Positions 6,795-15,852 are shown, counted from the stretch's first letter. The stretch is DNA of 32,003 nucleotides from JACJWR01 sp044326505 (GCA_044326505.1 JBIRBF010000006.1:1-32003), one strand, 5' to 3'. The notes: generated from the letters alone by a model not told the origin. A program made the numbers and translations.

Positions 6795-9700
6795 ATGACA
6801 CCCCCGGGTTCGTCCACGTCCCCGGGTAGCGCGCCGGTGTCGCCGTCCGCTGCGGACCCCGCCGAGAGCGCCCCCTCGGTCCGAGAGCGGTCGGGCCGGC
6901 GCGAGACACCCGCCCGGGTCGTCGGGATCGGCAGTTCCGCCGGCGGCTTGAAGTCGCTCATGGCGGTGCTCCGCACGGCCCCGACTGTGGCCGGCTACTG
7001 CTATGTGGTTGCGCAGCACATCTCGCCGGACTTCGACAGCCCCCTCACCGAGCTGCTCGCCCGCGCCGGGGACCTGGAGGTGGTCACGGCCGAGGACGGC
7101 ATGCGGCTGCGGCCCGATGTCGTCTTCGTGTGTCCGCCGGGTAGCGATATCACTGTGGATCACGAGGCCCTCGGACTGGCAAAGCCGCCACAGGACAGAT
7201 TCGCGCACCCTCGCATCGATCTACTCTTCGTATCGCTGGCGAGCACGTGGGGCCGGAGCTGCACGGCCCTGGTGCTGTCGGGTTCGGGTTTGGACGGATC
7301 CGAGGGCATCCGCGCGGTCAGTGAAGCCGGCGGGGTGGTGATCGCGGAGGACCCGGTGACGGCCGAGTTCGACTCTATGCCGAGGGCGGCCATCGCGACG
7401 GGACTCGTCGACGTCGTCGCCAAACACGATCAGATCGGCGCCGAGGTCGGGCGATCAGCCGACGTTCGCCCCTCGGATCCGGGGTCCGTGGCCGCCACCG
7501 AAGACCGCGCAGTCATCGCGGAGGACGCTGGCGCCCCCGCGTCTCCGGAGCCCTCTGACTCCGACGTCAAGATCGTGGTGGACCAGCTCCGGACCGTCTT
7601 GGGCACCGACTTCAGCGAGTACAAACCCCGCACCCTCGCCAGGCAGATTGCGCGCCGAATGTCGGTCGTCGGAGTAGCAGACATCCCCACGTACCGTCGT
7701 CTGCTCGCCAGTGATGAGCACGAGGCGAGCGCGCTGACGTCAGCCCTCTTGATCAAGGTGACCGCGTTCCTGCGCGATCCAAGTGCGTGGAGCGCGCTGG
7801 AGGCGGTACTGCGCGAGGAGTGGGCCGGGCGGGATCCCGGTCGCTTGGTCCGGATCTGGGTACCTGGTTGCGCCACCGGCGAGGAGGCCTACACGGTGGC
7901 GATGATGGCGGCCCGAGTTCTTGGAATCCTCGAGCGCCCGGACCGCCGCATCAAGGTGTTCGCGACAGACCTGGCCGAGGATGCGCTGGACGCTGCTCGG
8001 CGGGGCGTCTACTCTGCCGAAGGGGTTGCTCCGCTTCCGGATTCCTGGCGCGATACGTGGTTGCGGCGGGAGGGTGACGGCTGGGCCGTCGTATCCGGGC
8101 TTCGCGACGCAGTGGTGTTCGCCGCGCACAACGTCGCTGTCGACCCGCCCTTCCCTGGCGTCGACCTGGTGTGCTTTCGCAACACGCTGATCTACTTCCA
8201 GGAATCCCTGCAGCACCAGGCCCTGGGCATGTGCCACTACGCGCTCGTGCCCGGTGGGATCCTCTTCCTGGGCAACTCGGAGCGGATCGCGCCGGACGAC
8301 ACCAGGTTCGAGGCCGTCGACACCCTGCACCGGATCTACCGTCGAACGTCGGACGCCTCGGGTGAGCACAGGGCCCAGCGGCGCACGATCCGCGCGGCGG
8401 CGGCCGTGGCTGAACCCCGCGAGCGCGAGTCGCTGCACGACGAGTTGATCGCCTCTTTCGTCCCGCCGTCCTTGCTCATCGACGCCCACGACGACGTGAT
8501 CGAGGTCGTCGGCGACGTCTCGCAATGGTGCGCGGTCGCGGTTGGGCCGCGCAGCAACCACGTCGTGGCGCTCGTGCGCGAGGACCTCCGGGTTCCCGTG
8601 CTCGCGCTGATCGTCAGGTTGCGCGAAGGCGGCTCCGAACCGGTGACTCTCGACGTCCCGACCGATTCCGGTCCAGTGCGCATCACCGCTCGATTGCTCG
8701 ATCCGAGCGGCACTGCGATTCTGGCGTTCGGCCAAGCCGACGTCGATGCCGCAGACAGCCTCCCGCCGGAAGGGTCCTTCGGGGATGCCGGGAGCGGCGA
8801 GCTTGCGGCGACGCGGGCGACGCTGCAGTCCGTGATCGAGGACCTGAGCGCGTCCAACGAGGAACTGCGCGCCCTCAACGAGGAGTTGCAGGCGGCTGGC
8901 GAGGAGGCGCAGAGCTCCAGCGAGGAGCTGGAGGCGGCCAACGAGGAGCTCTCCACGCTCAACCAGGAATTGCAGGTGCGCACGGCGGACCTGATGGCGG
9001 CCAAAGCGTATCTGGAGAGCATCGAGAGTGCTGTCTCCGCCGGGCTGTTGGTGGTCGACGACCAGGGCCGCATCACACGTTTCACGGCGCAGACGGTGCG
9101 GCTCTTCGCGCTCATCCCTAGCGACATCGGCCGTCCTTTGGCAGACATCCCCACGACTGCTCCGGTGCCGGGGCTTGCGGCCATGGTGGAGGCGTCCTCC
9201 CGCGCTGGCAAGGCCGTGATGGCGGACATCGTCGGCGCCGAGCACGACTTCCTGCTGCAGGCGCGCCCGTACCCGTCGTTGCCGCAGGGCGGGCCGTCGA
9301 GCGGGGGCGCGGTCCTGATCGTCACCGATGTCACCGAACTCAGTCGCGCGCGCCGCGCCGCCGTCCGCGCCGCGGCACAGGTGGCCGCCATCACCGACTC
9401 TCTCGAACCGGTGGTGTGGCAGCGCGACTCAGCGGGCAGGTTGGTCTTCCTCAGCCGAAGCGTCGAGTCGCTGCTCGGGCTGCACCGCGAGCGGGTGCTT
9501 GCCGACCAGTCGCTCCTCGTCGCGGCCATCCACCCAGACGACCGCGAGCAGGTGGCGCTGGCCTCGGCCGCGGCGGCTGATCGGAGGAGCCAGGAGTATC
9601 GGGTGCTGCGCAGCGACGGCGAGGTGCGCTGGGTGCGCGAGACGGTCACGACTTCAGATGCCTCACCAGCGGTCGATAGCTTCACTGTCGGCACGCTCGT

Positions 9701-11408
9701 CGATATCACCTCGGAACGTCGGGCCCGCGACGAGGCTGAAGGATCAAGCCAGACGGTCCATGCCTTGATGGAAGTCGAGCGTCTTGGCGTCGTGCTGTTG
9801 GACAAGGACAATCGCATCGTGAGGGCCAATCCGGCTTTCGCCGAGTTGGCGAGCCGTCCGGCCGACGAATTGGTCGGCATGCCGCTGGACGTGTTCCTGG
9901 AGCATCCGGGTGTCGATCCGAGCCACGACGGCAGCGTTCCTTGGCCGGAGGGTGTCGAGGCCCATTACTCGCGCTTCGTCGCAGGCGACGGGTCGACCCA
10001 CATCGTCTCGCTCGAGCGCCGGCCGATCGCGGGGCGGTCCGGCCAGTCCCGGACCCTCGTCACGGTGCAGGACGCCACGGCCATGTCGAAGTACGCCAAC
10101 GACCTGGGGACCAAGGTCCGCATCGATGCCCAGACCGGTGTGATGGCACGGGCGCACTTCCTCGCGACCATCGACCGCGAGTTGCGCGGCGCGCGCGCTC
10201 TCGGGGGGACGTCGGCGGCGATCTGGGTCGACCTGGACGACTTCAAGGCGATTAATGACACGTACGGCCACAGCACCGGCGACACGGTGCTGGCCGAGGT
10301 TGCCGATCGGCTGCGAACGTGCGCGCGCCGCGCGGACCCGGTCGGTCGCCTGGGCGGCGACGAGTTCGGCGTGCTGGTGACCGGGCTCGAGTCCGTCGAG
10401 GCCGCGCAAGTGGCCGCAGAACGCATCCTGCGTATCCTGTCCGAGCCGATCGAGACCGCGTCCGGATCGGTGTTCATCACCGCGTCGCTCGGTATCGCCT
10501 TCGCACCCGACGATGGTGATAAAGCGGACGCGCTCCTGCACAACGCCGATACCGCCATGTACGTCGCCAAGGGCCGCGGCGGCGATCGGTTGGCCTACTT
10601 CAACTCAAGCATGGACGACAACGCCAAACTGCGTTCCGAGATCAGGCTCGGACTCTCGTCGGCCATCCGCGAGCAGAGCTTCTGCATGCACTACCAGCCC
10701 ATCTTGTCGCTCACGACCGGTGCCACGGTCGCCGTCGAGGCGCTCGTGCGCTGGCTGCGCGACGGCACCCCGGTTGCGGCAGCGGAGTTCATCGCAATCG
10801 CCGAGGAATCAGGCCTGATGCACGGCATCGGCCAGGTGGGGCGCAACGCGCTCGCTGAGGATCTGCGTTCTTGGTGCGCCGACCCGCTGCTCGCGGAATT
10901 GCCGGTGGCGGTGAATCTCTCGGCGGCTGAGCTCGGCGAAGCCCAGTTCGCCAGCAGCGTGTTGTCCTGGGAGCCGCCCGGCGGCTTCCAGCGGGTGCTG
11001 GTCGAGGTGACCGAGCGGAGCCTTGTCGCCGGTTCGGGCGCGGCGCTCGGAGCGCTCGAGCTGCTGTGCCGGCTCGGCGCCCGCGTGAGCATCGACGACT
11101 TCGGGTCTGGGTTCTCCAACCTCGCCATGCTCGAGCGGGTCAACCCGGCAGTCATCAAGATCGATCGTTCCCTGTTGCTCGGCGCCTTCGAGAGCGACCG
11201 CGGCACGGCCCTGCTCGGCGCTGCCGTCCAGATGGCCCACGCGCTCGGTTCGCTGGCGCTGGTGGAGGGCATCGAGACCGAGGAGCACGCCGCTCTGGTC
11301 CGCGACCTCGGCGCCGAGTTCGGGCAGGGCTACCTGTACGCCCGGCCGATGCCGGCCGCTGACTTCTCAGTCTGGTTGGCTGGACAAGTGGCGCCGGAAC
11401 CCATGTGA
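6795..11408 (+). CDS. CheB-CheR-PAS-GGDEF-EAL fusion signalling protein
   Basis: This is a 1537-residue soluble multidomain protein. A CheB methylesterase domain covers about 40-210, with the triad Ser48 (GIGSSAGG), His75 (AQHISP) and Asp167 (SGSGLDGSEG). A CheR methyltransferase spans about 256-517, with the SAM loop WVPGCATGEEAYT (GCATGEE at 358-364) and FRNTLIYF. A coiled coil rich in NEEL repeats covers about 668-735. Three PAS-type modules follow, at about 738-845, 862-982 and 985-1105. GGDEF (motif at 1187-1191) has an RxxD inhibitory site five residues upstream. EAL (motif at 1315-1317, later DDFGSGFSNL, IKIDRS and VEGIETEEH) completes it. Both c-di-GMP synthesis and hydrolysis motifs look intact. 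The ATG at 6795 is chosen because the frame upstream lies inside the membrane protein gene. No chemotaxis or flagellar gene is in the window. Confidence 0.93.
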   Translation: MTPPGSSTSPGSAPVSPSAADPAESAPSVRERSGRRETPARVVGIGSSAGGLKSLMAVLRTAPTVAGYCYVVAQHISPDFDSPLTELLARAGDLEVVTAEDGMRLRPDVVFVCPPGSDITVDHEALGLAKPPQDRFAHPRIDLLFVSLASTWGRSCTALVLSGSGLDGSEGIRAVSEAGGVVIAEDPVTAEFDSMPRAAIATGLVDVVAKHDQIGAEVGRSADVRPSDPGSVAATEDRAVIAEDAGAPASPEPSDSDVKIVVDQLRTVLGTDFSEYKPRTLARQIARRMSVVGVADIPTYRRLLASDEHEASALTSALLIKVTAFLRDPSAWSALEAVLREEWAGRDPGRLVRIWVPGCATGEEAYTVAMMAARVLGILERPDRRIKVFATDLAEDALDAARRGVYSAEGVAPLPDSWRDTWLRREGDGWAVVSGLRDAVVFAAHNVAVDPPFPGVDLVCFRNTLIYFQESLQHQALGMCHYALVPGGILFLGNSERIAPDDTRFEAVDTLHRIYRRTSDASGEHRAQRRTIRAAAAVAEPRERESLHDELIASFVPPSLLIDAHDDVIEVVGDVSQWCAVAVGPRSNHVVALVREDLRVPVLALIVRLREGGSEPVTLDVPTDSGPVRITARLLDPSGTAILAFGQADVDAADSLPPEGSFGDAGSGELAATRATLQSVIEDLSASNEELRALNEELQAAGEEAQSSSEELEAANEELSTLNQELQVRTADLMAAKAYLESIESAVSAGLLVVDDQGRITRFTAQTVRLFALIPSDIGRPLADIPTTAPVPGLAAMVEASSRAGKAVMADIVGAEHDFLLQARPYPSLPQGGPSSGGAVLIVTDVTELSRARRAAVRAAAQVAAITDSLEPVVWQRDSAGRLVFLSRSVESLLGLHRERVLADQSLLVAAIHPDDREQVALASAAAADRRSQEYRVLRSDGEVRWVRETVTTSDASPAVDSFTVGTLVDITSERRARDEAEGSSQTVHALMEVERLGVVLLDKDNRIVRANPAFAELASRPADELVGMPLDVFLEHPGVDPSHDGSVPWPEGVEAHYSRFVAGDGSTHIVSLERRPIAGRSGQSRTLVTVQDATAMSKYANDLGTKVRIDAQTGVMARAHFLATIDRELRGARALGGTSAAIWVDLDDFKAINDTYGHSTGDTVLAEVADRLRTCARRADPVGRLGGDEFGVLVTGLESVEAAQVAAERILRILSEPIETASGSVFITASLGIAFAPDDGDKADALLHNADTAMYVAKGRGGDRLAYFNSSMDDNAKLRSEIRLGLSSAIREQSFCMHYQPILSLTTGATVAVEALVRWLRDGTPVAAAEFIAIAEESGLMHGIGQVGRNALAEDLRSWCADPLLAELPVAVNLSAAELGEAQFASSVLSWEPPGGFQRVLVEVTERSLVAGSGAALGALELLCRLGARVSIDDFGSGFSNLAMLERVNPAVIKIDRSLLLGAFESDRGTALLGAAVQMAHALGSLALVEGIETEEHAALVRDLGAEFGQGYLYARPMPAADFSVWLAGQVAPEPM

Positions 11409-11410
11409 GT

Positions 11411-11440
11411 CCCAGGGCGCGACCTGCTGTGGCGCCTGGG
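11411..11440. terminator. Stem-loop between convergent genes
   Basis: CCCAGGGCGC (11411-11420) pairs with GCGCCTGGG (11432-11440), with one bulged base and an 11-base loop. It fills the 43-base gap between the c-di-GMP signalling gene and the convergent HAD-ATPase gene, so it can serve both strands. Confidence 0.5.
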
Positions 11441-11451
11441 TGCACGAATCG

Positions 11452-13197
11452 TCAAATCCGATACGCGGACCGGATGGCGACCAGCATCGCCTCCCGCGCG
11501 TCGACCGACGAGGTCGCGCCGTCGACCAGCCCGCGCTCTATGCCTTCCAGAGTGGCGCCCACGGCTGCATCTGCGAACACGCGTCGCAGCCACCGGGATA
11601 GGTCGTGCCCTGCCGCGTGATGGGCGACCACGTCATCGGGGCATTCATGCAGAACGCGCTGCAGCTCCTTGATGTTGCGGGCCACGGCGACGACGCGGTC
11701 GCTGCCGTCCCGGAAGTAGAACCAACGATCCTCGGGCAGCTCGGCCTCGGTGTACTTGTGGCGATGCCGCTGGTGCTCGGTGAGCCGCGACCCGACGTTG
11801 AAGGCGTGCGAGGTCCCCAGTGGGTCGCGCAGGGCCAGATACGCGCTTCCCGGTCCAAGGTCGTTCAGGCTCGACCACACCAGATCACTTGGATCGCCGG
11901 CGACCTTGGCCAGCAGGCCCACGACGCTCGGGTCGGGCGGCACGTCCGCCCCGAGCCCGATCACCGCGTCCACCTGTGCCAGGGCCGCGTCGTCGATGAG
12001 CTCCGGGCGGTAGGTCACCAGGCAGGATCCCCATCGTCCGGTGCTCGTGCTGCCGCCGATGAGTACCGAGTCAGGCCGCATGCCGGTGGCGGACTCGTGG
12101 GCCTCGTCGGAGATCACCCAGTGCGGCAGACCGCACTCCGCCCGCGACCGGTCCACCGCGCGCGTCAATTCGGCCAGGTACGCGTGGCGCTGGGCGGAGG
12201 GCACCTGCGATAGATCGAGCACGACCGACGCGAACCGCTGGGTGAATATGGCTGCCACGCGATCCGGCGCCGGCAGGCCACCAGCCCCGTCGATAGTCAC
12301 CACACCGCGCAGCCGAGCCAGGCCCTGGTGGTCACCCTCCGGGTCGACGACCAGCACCGAATAGCCCTGAGCGATGAGCCGCTCGGCGAAGAGCCCCGCG
12401 ACGTAGCTCTTGCCCGACGAGGTAGGACCGCAGATCAGCACGTTCAACTGAGAGCTGGGCACCCGCACTGCCAGACCGCGGGCCGTGGTGCCGAGCTGCA
12501 CCTGCCATCGGGAGGAGTGCAGGGGTCCGGCGCCCGGCCGCGACACGCGGTCCAGCAGTTCGACGATCCCGTCGCCGTTGGGCTGCGTGAGCAGCACGTC
12601 GGCGAAGGTCTTGATGGAGGTGACGGCGTTGGCCACGGCCACCCCAACTTCACATACGTCCAGCAGGGCGTGATCGTTCTCGGCGTCCCCCACCCCCACG
12701 GCGGAATGGCGCGACACCCCGGCATCGCCAAGCGCCTCGAACAGGCCAGTGCCCTTGGTCACTCCGGCCGGCAGCACCATCAGCTCGCTGCGGTTGAACA
12801 CCAGTTGGCAGTCGAGGCCGTGGTGGTGGACCTGCTCGAGGATGGCAGCCCGGTCTGCTGCGCGGCCCGCGAGCAGGACTTCGCCACTGCGGATGCTGAT
12901 GCCGCGCTCGGACAGGGCCGCGGTGAGCAGTGGGTCCACCGGTGGTGCCAGCACCCGGTGCGTCGTGCGACTGTGCAGAACGCAGCCGTTCTCGGCCACG
13001 ATCAGATCGACCCAATCCTCGACGTCCGGGAAGTCCGCGCGCAGTTCGGTCAGGATGCGGCCGGTCACCATGATCACCAGAAAGCCCTCCTGGCGCACAC
13101 GGGCCAACGCGGACAGCACGTCGTCGTGAGGTCGGCGGCCGCTGGAGGTGAGCGTGCCGTCGAAGTCGACGGCGATCACGCGCAGGTATGCGATCAT
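11452..13197 (-). CDS. HAD-IIB phosphatase fused to a HerA/VirB4-like ATPase
   Basis: This 581-residue protein has two domains. The N-terminal HAD hydrolase of Cof type (about 1-225) shows DFDGT with Asp11 and Asp13, VTGR near 44-47, Lys148 in GVTKGTG, and GVGDAENDHALLD with Asp171 and Asp175, so it looks catalytically complete. The C-terminal P-loop ATPase (about 240-470) has Walker A GPTSSGKS at 257-264, a VVDPEGDHQG motif typical of HerA/VirB4-type enzymes, and Walker B VISDEAHE with Asp364 and Glu365. A further 110 residues follow without a recognised fold. The ATG at 13197 is chosen because it sits just before the HAD core; the open frame extends upstream into the divergent gene. Phosphatase substrate and ATPase partner are unknown. 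No nuclease or transfer genes are adjacent. Confidence 0.85.
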   Translation of the reverse strand: MIAYLRVIAVDFDGTLTSSGRRPHDDVLSALARVRQEGFLVIMVTGRILTELRADFPDVEDWVDLIVAENGCVLHSRTTHRVLAPPVDPLLTAALSERGISIRSGEVLLAGRAADRAAILEQVHHHGLDCQLVFNRSELMVLPAGVTKGTGLFEALGDAGVSRHSAVGVGDAENDHALLDVCEVGVAVANAVTSIKTFADVLLTQPNGDGIVELLDRVSRPGAGPLHSSRWQVQLGTTARGLAVRVPSSQLNVLICGPTSSGKSYVAGLFAERLIAQGYSVLVVDPEGDHQGLARLRGVVTIDGAGGLPAPDRVAAIFTQRFASVVLDLSQVPSAQRHAYLAELTRAVDRSRAECGLPHWVISDEAHESATGMRPDSVLIGGSTSTGRWGSCLVTYRPELIDDAALAQVDAVIGLGADVPPDPSVVGLLAKVAGDPSDLVWSSLNDLGPGSAYLALRDPLGTSHAFNVGSRLTEHQRHRHKYTEAELPEDRWFYFRDGSDRVVAVARNIKELQRVLHECPDDVVAHHAAGHDLSRWLRRVFADAAVGATLEGIERGLVDGATSSVDAREAMLVAIRSAYRI

Positions 13198-13280
13198 CTC
13201 GGAACCGTCCGTTGGCGCGGATGCGGCGCCGTGATTGGTGGGCGCACCCGTCCCTTTCAGCCTACGCCTGGTCTGCCCCA

Positions 13281-13286
13281 TAGAAT
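13281..13286 (+). promoter_or_regulatory. TAnnnT -10 box for a probable leaderless start
   Basis: TAGAAT ends 7 bases before the GTG at 13294, in the 96-base divergent region, with no Shine-Dalgarno sequence. The spacing is the same as for the boxes before 5891 and 6795. Confidence 0.45.
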
Positions 13287-13293
13287 CCCGGCT

Positions 13294-13965
13294 GTGAGTG
13301 GCAGAGCCTTGAGCGTCACCTTCGGACTCGGTGCGGCCGTCGGTGCTGCGGCGGCGAGCGCCGCCCTGCTCTGGAGCACCCATCGCAAGGCCATGGTGCT
13401 TCAGGGCCTGGACCTTCACCTCAACGATCCAGGTGTTCCGCTCAACGTCCTGGACGCCGTGCGCGCAGCCGAGATCGGCGAGTACCGCCGGATGGCGGCG
13501 GCACGGAGGGTCGTCGAGGACGGTCAGGACGTGGTGGGGCTGATCTGGCCGCGCGCGGTCTACCGGGCCAACTACTCGGTAGGTGCATACCGGCTCAAGT
13601 CGCAGACCGCCGTGGGGCTAGTCGACTACGCGATCGAGCGCGGGTTCCTGCAGATGAACATGGAACGCGACGACAAGTACGCGCGGATCATGCCCTTGCT
13701 CGCCCAGCAGCCGGCGCTGAACTCGTGGTTCGCCGCCGTGCTGCTGTCCCAGCTCCGCGAGCAGCACCCTGCGCTGCGCGACCGGGAGTGGGACGACATC
13801 GCCGTCGACGGTGACGCGATCGCCAAGTTGTACTCCGGCTACACCGGCGCCGGCGGGGCCTGGGCCGCCTGGGAGGCCGACGAGGTTCCGGGCCCGGTCG
13901 CCCGGGAGCGGCTCGGCTACGACCCCGCGTCGGGGGAGTACTCCGGCATCCCGACCGTGCGCTGA
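13294..13965 (+). CDS. Membrane-anchored or secreted protein of unknown function
   Basis: This 223-residue protein starts with a hydrophobic Ala/Gly-rich segment (about 6-28) that could be a signal anchor or uncleaved signal peptide. The rest is soluble and rich in Arg, Ala and Tyr, with PRAVYRANYSVGAYRLKSQT near 90-108 and a Gly-rich LYSGYTGAGGAW near 180-191. The latter loosely recalls the YNG loop of lysozyme-like folds, but I see no convincing catalytic residues and make no assignment. The GTG at 13294 is chosen because it follows a TAnnnT box and precedes the hydrophobic segment; the open frame further upstream is the shadow of the HAD-ATPase gene. The last 49 bases overlap the end of the convergent glycosyltransferase gene. 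Confidence 0.7.
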   Translation: MSGRALSVTFGLGAAVGAAAASAALLWSTHRKAMVLQGLDLHLNDPGVPLNVLDAVRAAEIGEYRRMAAARRVVEDGQDVVGLIWPRAVYRANYSVGAYRLKSQTAVGLVDYAIERGFLQMNMERDDKYARIMPLLAQQPALNSWFAAVLLSQLREQHPALRDREWDDIAVDGDAIAKLYSGYTGAGGAWAAWEADEVPGPVARERLGYDPASGEYSGIPTVR

Positions 13966-15560
13966 TACGCCGCGGTCATCTGCTCGGCGCGCACCGACCA
14001 GTCGTACTCGGCCACGGCGATGCGGCGCAGCTCGTCGGTGAGGCCGCGCAGGTCGTCGTCGGAAAGCAAGGCCCCCAGGCGATCCGCGATGGCGGCGACC
14101 CGCGACGCCGGATCCATGGGCAGCCGCAGCCGGCGCACCACGTCTGCTCCCAGGTGGGGTTCGAGCAGGTCGAGGCCTTCGCCCAGGCCCGTCAGATCCG
14201 AGGCGCACGGCAGCACCCCGCTGGCCATGGACTCCATGAGCACCAGGGGGTAGGCCTCCGGCAGCACCGAGGGGAAGATCGCCAGATCGGCACAGGGGAA
14301 GAGCTTGTCGAGCCGGCTGTGGTCGAGCCGACCCGTGAAGTGGATATGACCCCCGAAGTCCCCCCCGGCACCCCTCACCGCGGTCCTGCCGGCCACGGTC
14401 GCCAGATACGCCTGGACGTCGAGCCAGGGACCGCTGGTATGGGTGTCGTCCAGGTCGTTGCCGACTCGCACCAGATCGTCGAGTAGTGCGTCGTTGCCGA
14501 CCGCGATCGCGTGCACCAACGCCTCCAGCACCTCGCGGTATGACCCGGAACCAACGATCACCAGGTGCGCATCGGGCACGCTGGCCAGCACCTGCGGCCA
14601 GGCGGCGATGACGCTCTGCAGCCCCTTGCCGACGGTGAGGGCGCCGACGAACAGGGCCATCCGGCCCTCGCCCCAGGGCAGTTCCGCCAGGCGCGCGCCG
14701 ATGCCCTCGTCGGGCAGCTCGCGGGCGTACGCGTCGCGGTAGTCCCGCACGGCGGCCAGCTCGCCGGCGTTCAGCCGCTCGCCCAGTTCCCAGCTCTGGG
14801 CCGGAGTCTTACCCCCGCCGGGCGCTGTCGCGCCGAAGGCGGCCACGGAGGCCGGTCGATCCGCCGGCAGCACCGGAGCGAACAGCGAGACGTCGACGCC
14901 GACGCCGACCACCTGGCACTTGGCGCGTATCGGGGCCTCGAGATCTGGATAGAGCTCGACCAGCCTTTCGATCATCTCGCGGCTGCCGGTGATGACGCCG
15001 GCTGCGGAAATGAGCGCCTCACGGGCGAGCGCCAGGTAGCGACCGTCGAGCCGCACGGTGTACTCGATGTCGCTGCCGTGGGGATAGATCACGAATGGGA
15101 TCCCGAGGCTGGCGCAGGCATCGGCGGCGATGGTGGGCTGGAGCACCAAGTGGTTGGCGTGCAGCAGATCGACGGGGTAGGCCGACAGCACCGCAGTCAC
15201 CGCGGCTGAGGCCACCGTGCGCACCTCATCCAGCTCCGCTTCCGTCAGGTCGGTGAACGCCTTGACATTGCCCGGGCGCTGCTTGTCCGTGACGTAGACC
15301 GGGCGCACCGACGCGTGCGGCAACTGGTGGACCGTCACCGTTCCGGCGCCGCCCGGGGTGCCGAAAATCCGCTCCTGCTCCCCGGTGGGCGCCCAAGCCA
15401 CGGCCGCGTCCAGCACACCCGCCAGCGCCGCCGGTTCGGGTTCGCGGCACAGCACATGCACCTCGTGACCGGCGTCCGCCAACGCCCGGGCCAAGTAGCG
15501 GGTGTATTCGTTGCTGCCGGAGCCGGCGAGTTCGTAGCCGTGGAATAGGGCCAGGCGCAT
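13917..15560 (-). CDS. GT4-family glycosyltransferase
   Basis: This 547-residue GT-B fold enzyme would transfer a sugar from a nucleotide-sugar donor. The N-terminal acceptor half has the LAGSGSNEYTRYLARALA opening and LLHANHLVLQPTIA. The C-terminal donor half has ALFVGALTVGKGLQSVI, HLVIVGSGSYREVLE, HFTGRL, and the retaining E-x7-E motif at Glu435 and Glu443 in LPEAYPLVLMES. At about 547 residues it is longer than the usual 370-420; inserts lie around 235-290 and 350-400. Acceptor and product are not evident. The adjacent divergent lipid-kinase operon suggests envelope glycolipid work. A 25-codon ORF ends 18 bases upstream on the same strand. Confidence 0.88.
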   Translation of the reverse strand: MRLALFHGYELAGSGSNEYTRYLARALADAGHEVHVLCREPEPAALAGVLDAAVAWAPTGEQERIFGTPGGAGTVTVHQLPHASVRPVYVTDKQRPGNVKAFTDLTEAELDEVRTVASAAVTAVLSAYPVDLLHANHLVLQPTIAADACASLGIPFVIYPHGSDIEYTVRLDGRYLALAREALISAAGVITGSREMIERLVELYPDLEAPIRAKCQVVGVGVDVSLFAPVLPADRPASVAAFGATAPGGGKTPAQSWELGERLNAGELAAVRDYRDAYARELPDEGIGARLAELPWGEGRMALFVGALTVGKGLQSVIAAWPQVLASVPDAHLVIVGSGSYREVLEALVHAIAVGNDALLDDLVRVGNDLDDTHTSGPWLDVQAYLATVAGRTAVRGAGGDFGGHIHFTGRLDHSRLDKLFPCADLAIFPSVLPEAYPLVLMESMASGVLPCASDLTGLGEGLDLLEPHLGADVVRRLRLPMDPASRVAAIADRLGALLSDDDLRGLTDELRRIAVAEYDWSVRAEQMTAAYQRTVGMPEYSPDAGS

Positions 15561-15578
15561 GTCGATGACCTGATCAGC

Positions 15579-15656
15579 TCAGCAGCGATGGGCGGTGGCG
15601 AGGTGCGGAGCCGCGGCCTCGCGATGTTCGGTCGGATCGATGATGGTCTGGCTCAT
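15579..15656 (-). CDS. Putative 25-residue small protein or leader peptide
   Basis: An ATG-initiated reading frame of 25 codons lies upstream of the glycosyltransferase gene on the same strand. A clear GAGGAG ribosome binding site is 5 bases before its ATG, stronger than any seen before the glycosyltransferase start. The peptide starts MSQTIIDPTEH, is hydrophilic with several histidines, and ends in a single cysteine (HLATAHRC). It has no signal peptide or membrane segment. It could be a translated leader that affects expression of the next gene, or a true small protein. I do not recognise a family. Confidence 0.4.
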   Translation of the reverse strand: MSQTIIDPTEHREAAAPHLATAHRC

Positions 15657-15852
15657 GGGCGCTCCTCGGTCTCCGACATGGCGCAGTCCAGGCTAGTCCG
15701 ACGCGCTGCGCGACGCCGGTGCACGGCGTCCACCAGTCTCGTGCGCGGGGAGTGGGCCCGGGTGAGTGCCACCCGCGCCGGTGCTGGTTCCACGTGCCGC
15801 GCGGTTGGTAAGGCAGGATGGCTACGTCAGGATTGCCTCACGGAGGGTCACT

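Noticed and set aside
7740..9245. Long minus-strand open frame inside the signalling gene
   Set aside because: It lies antisense to the CheR and coiled-coil regions, where the plus strand shows clear catalytic motifs; it has no recognisable domain.
6795..11408. Part of a chemotaxis operon
   Set aside because: CheB and CheR domains are present, but no CheA, CheW, CheY, receptor or flagellar gene occurs in the window.
11452..13197. HerA-type anti-phage defence system
   Set aside because: The ATPase is HerA-like, but no nuclease, Sir2 or other defence partner is adjacent, and the N-terminal domain is a HAD phosphatase.
12328..13293. Upstream extension of the unknown protein at 13294-13965
   Set aside because: The extension is antisense to the HAD-ATPase gene and lacks a start signal; the GTG at 13294 has a TAnnnT box and begins a hydrophobic segment.
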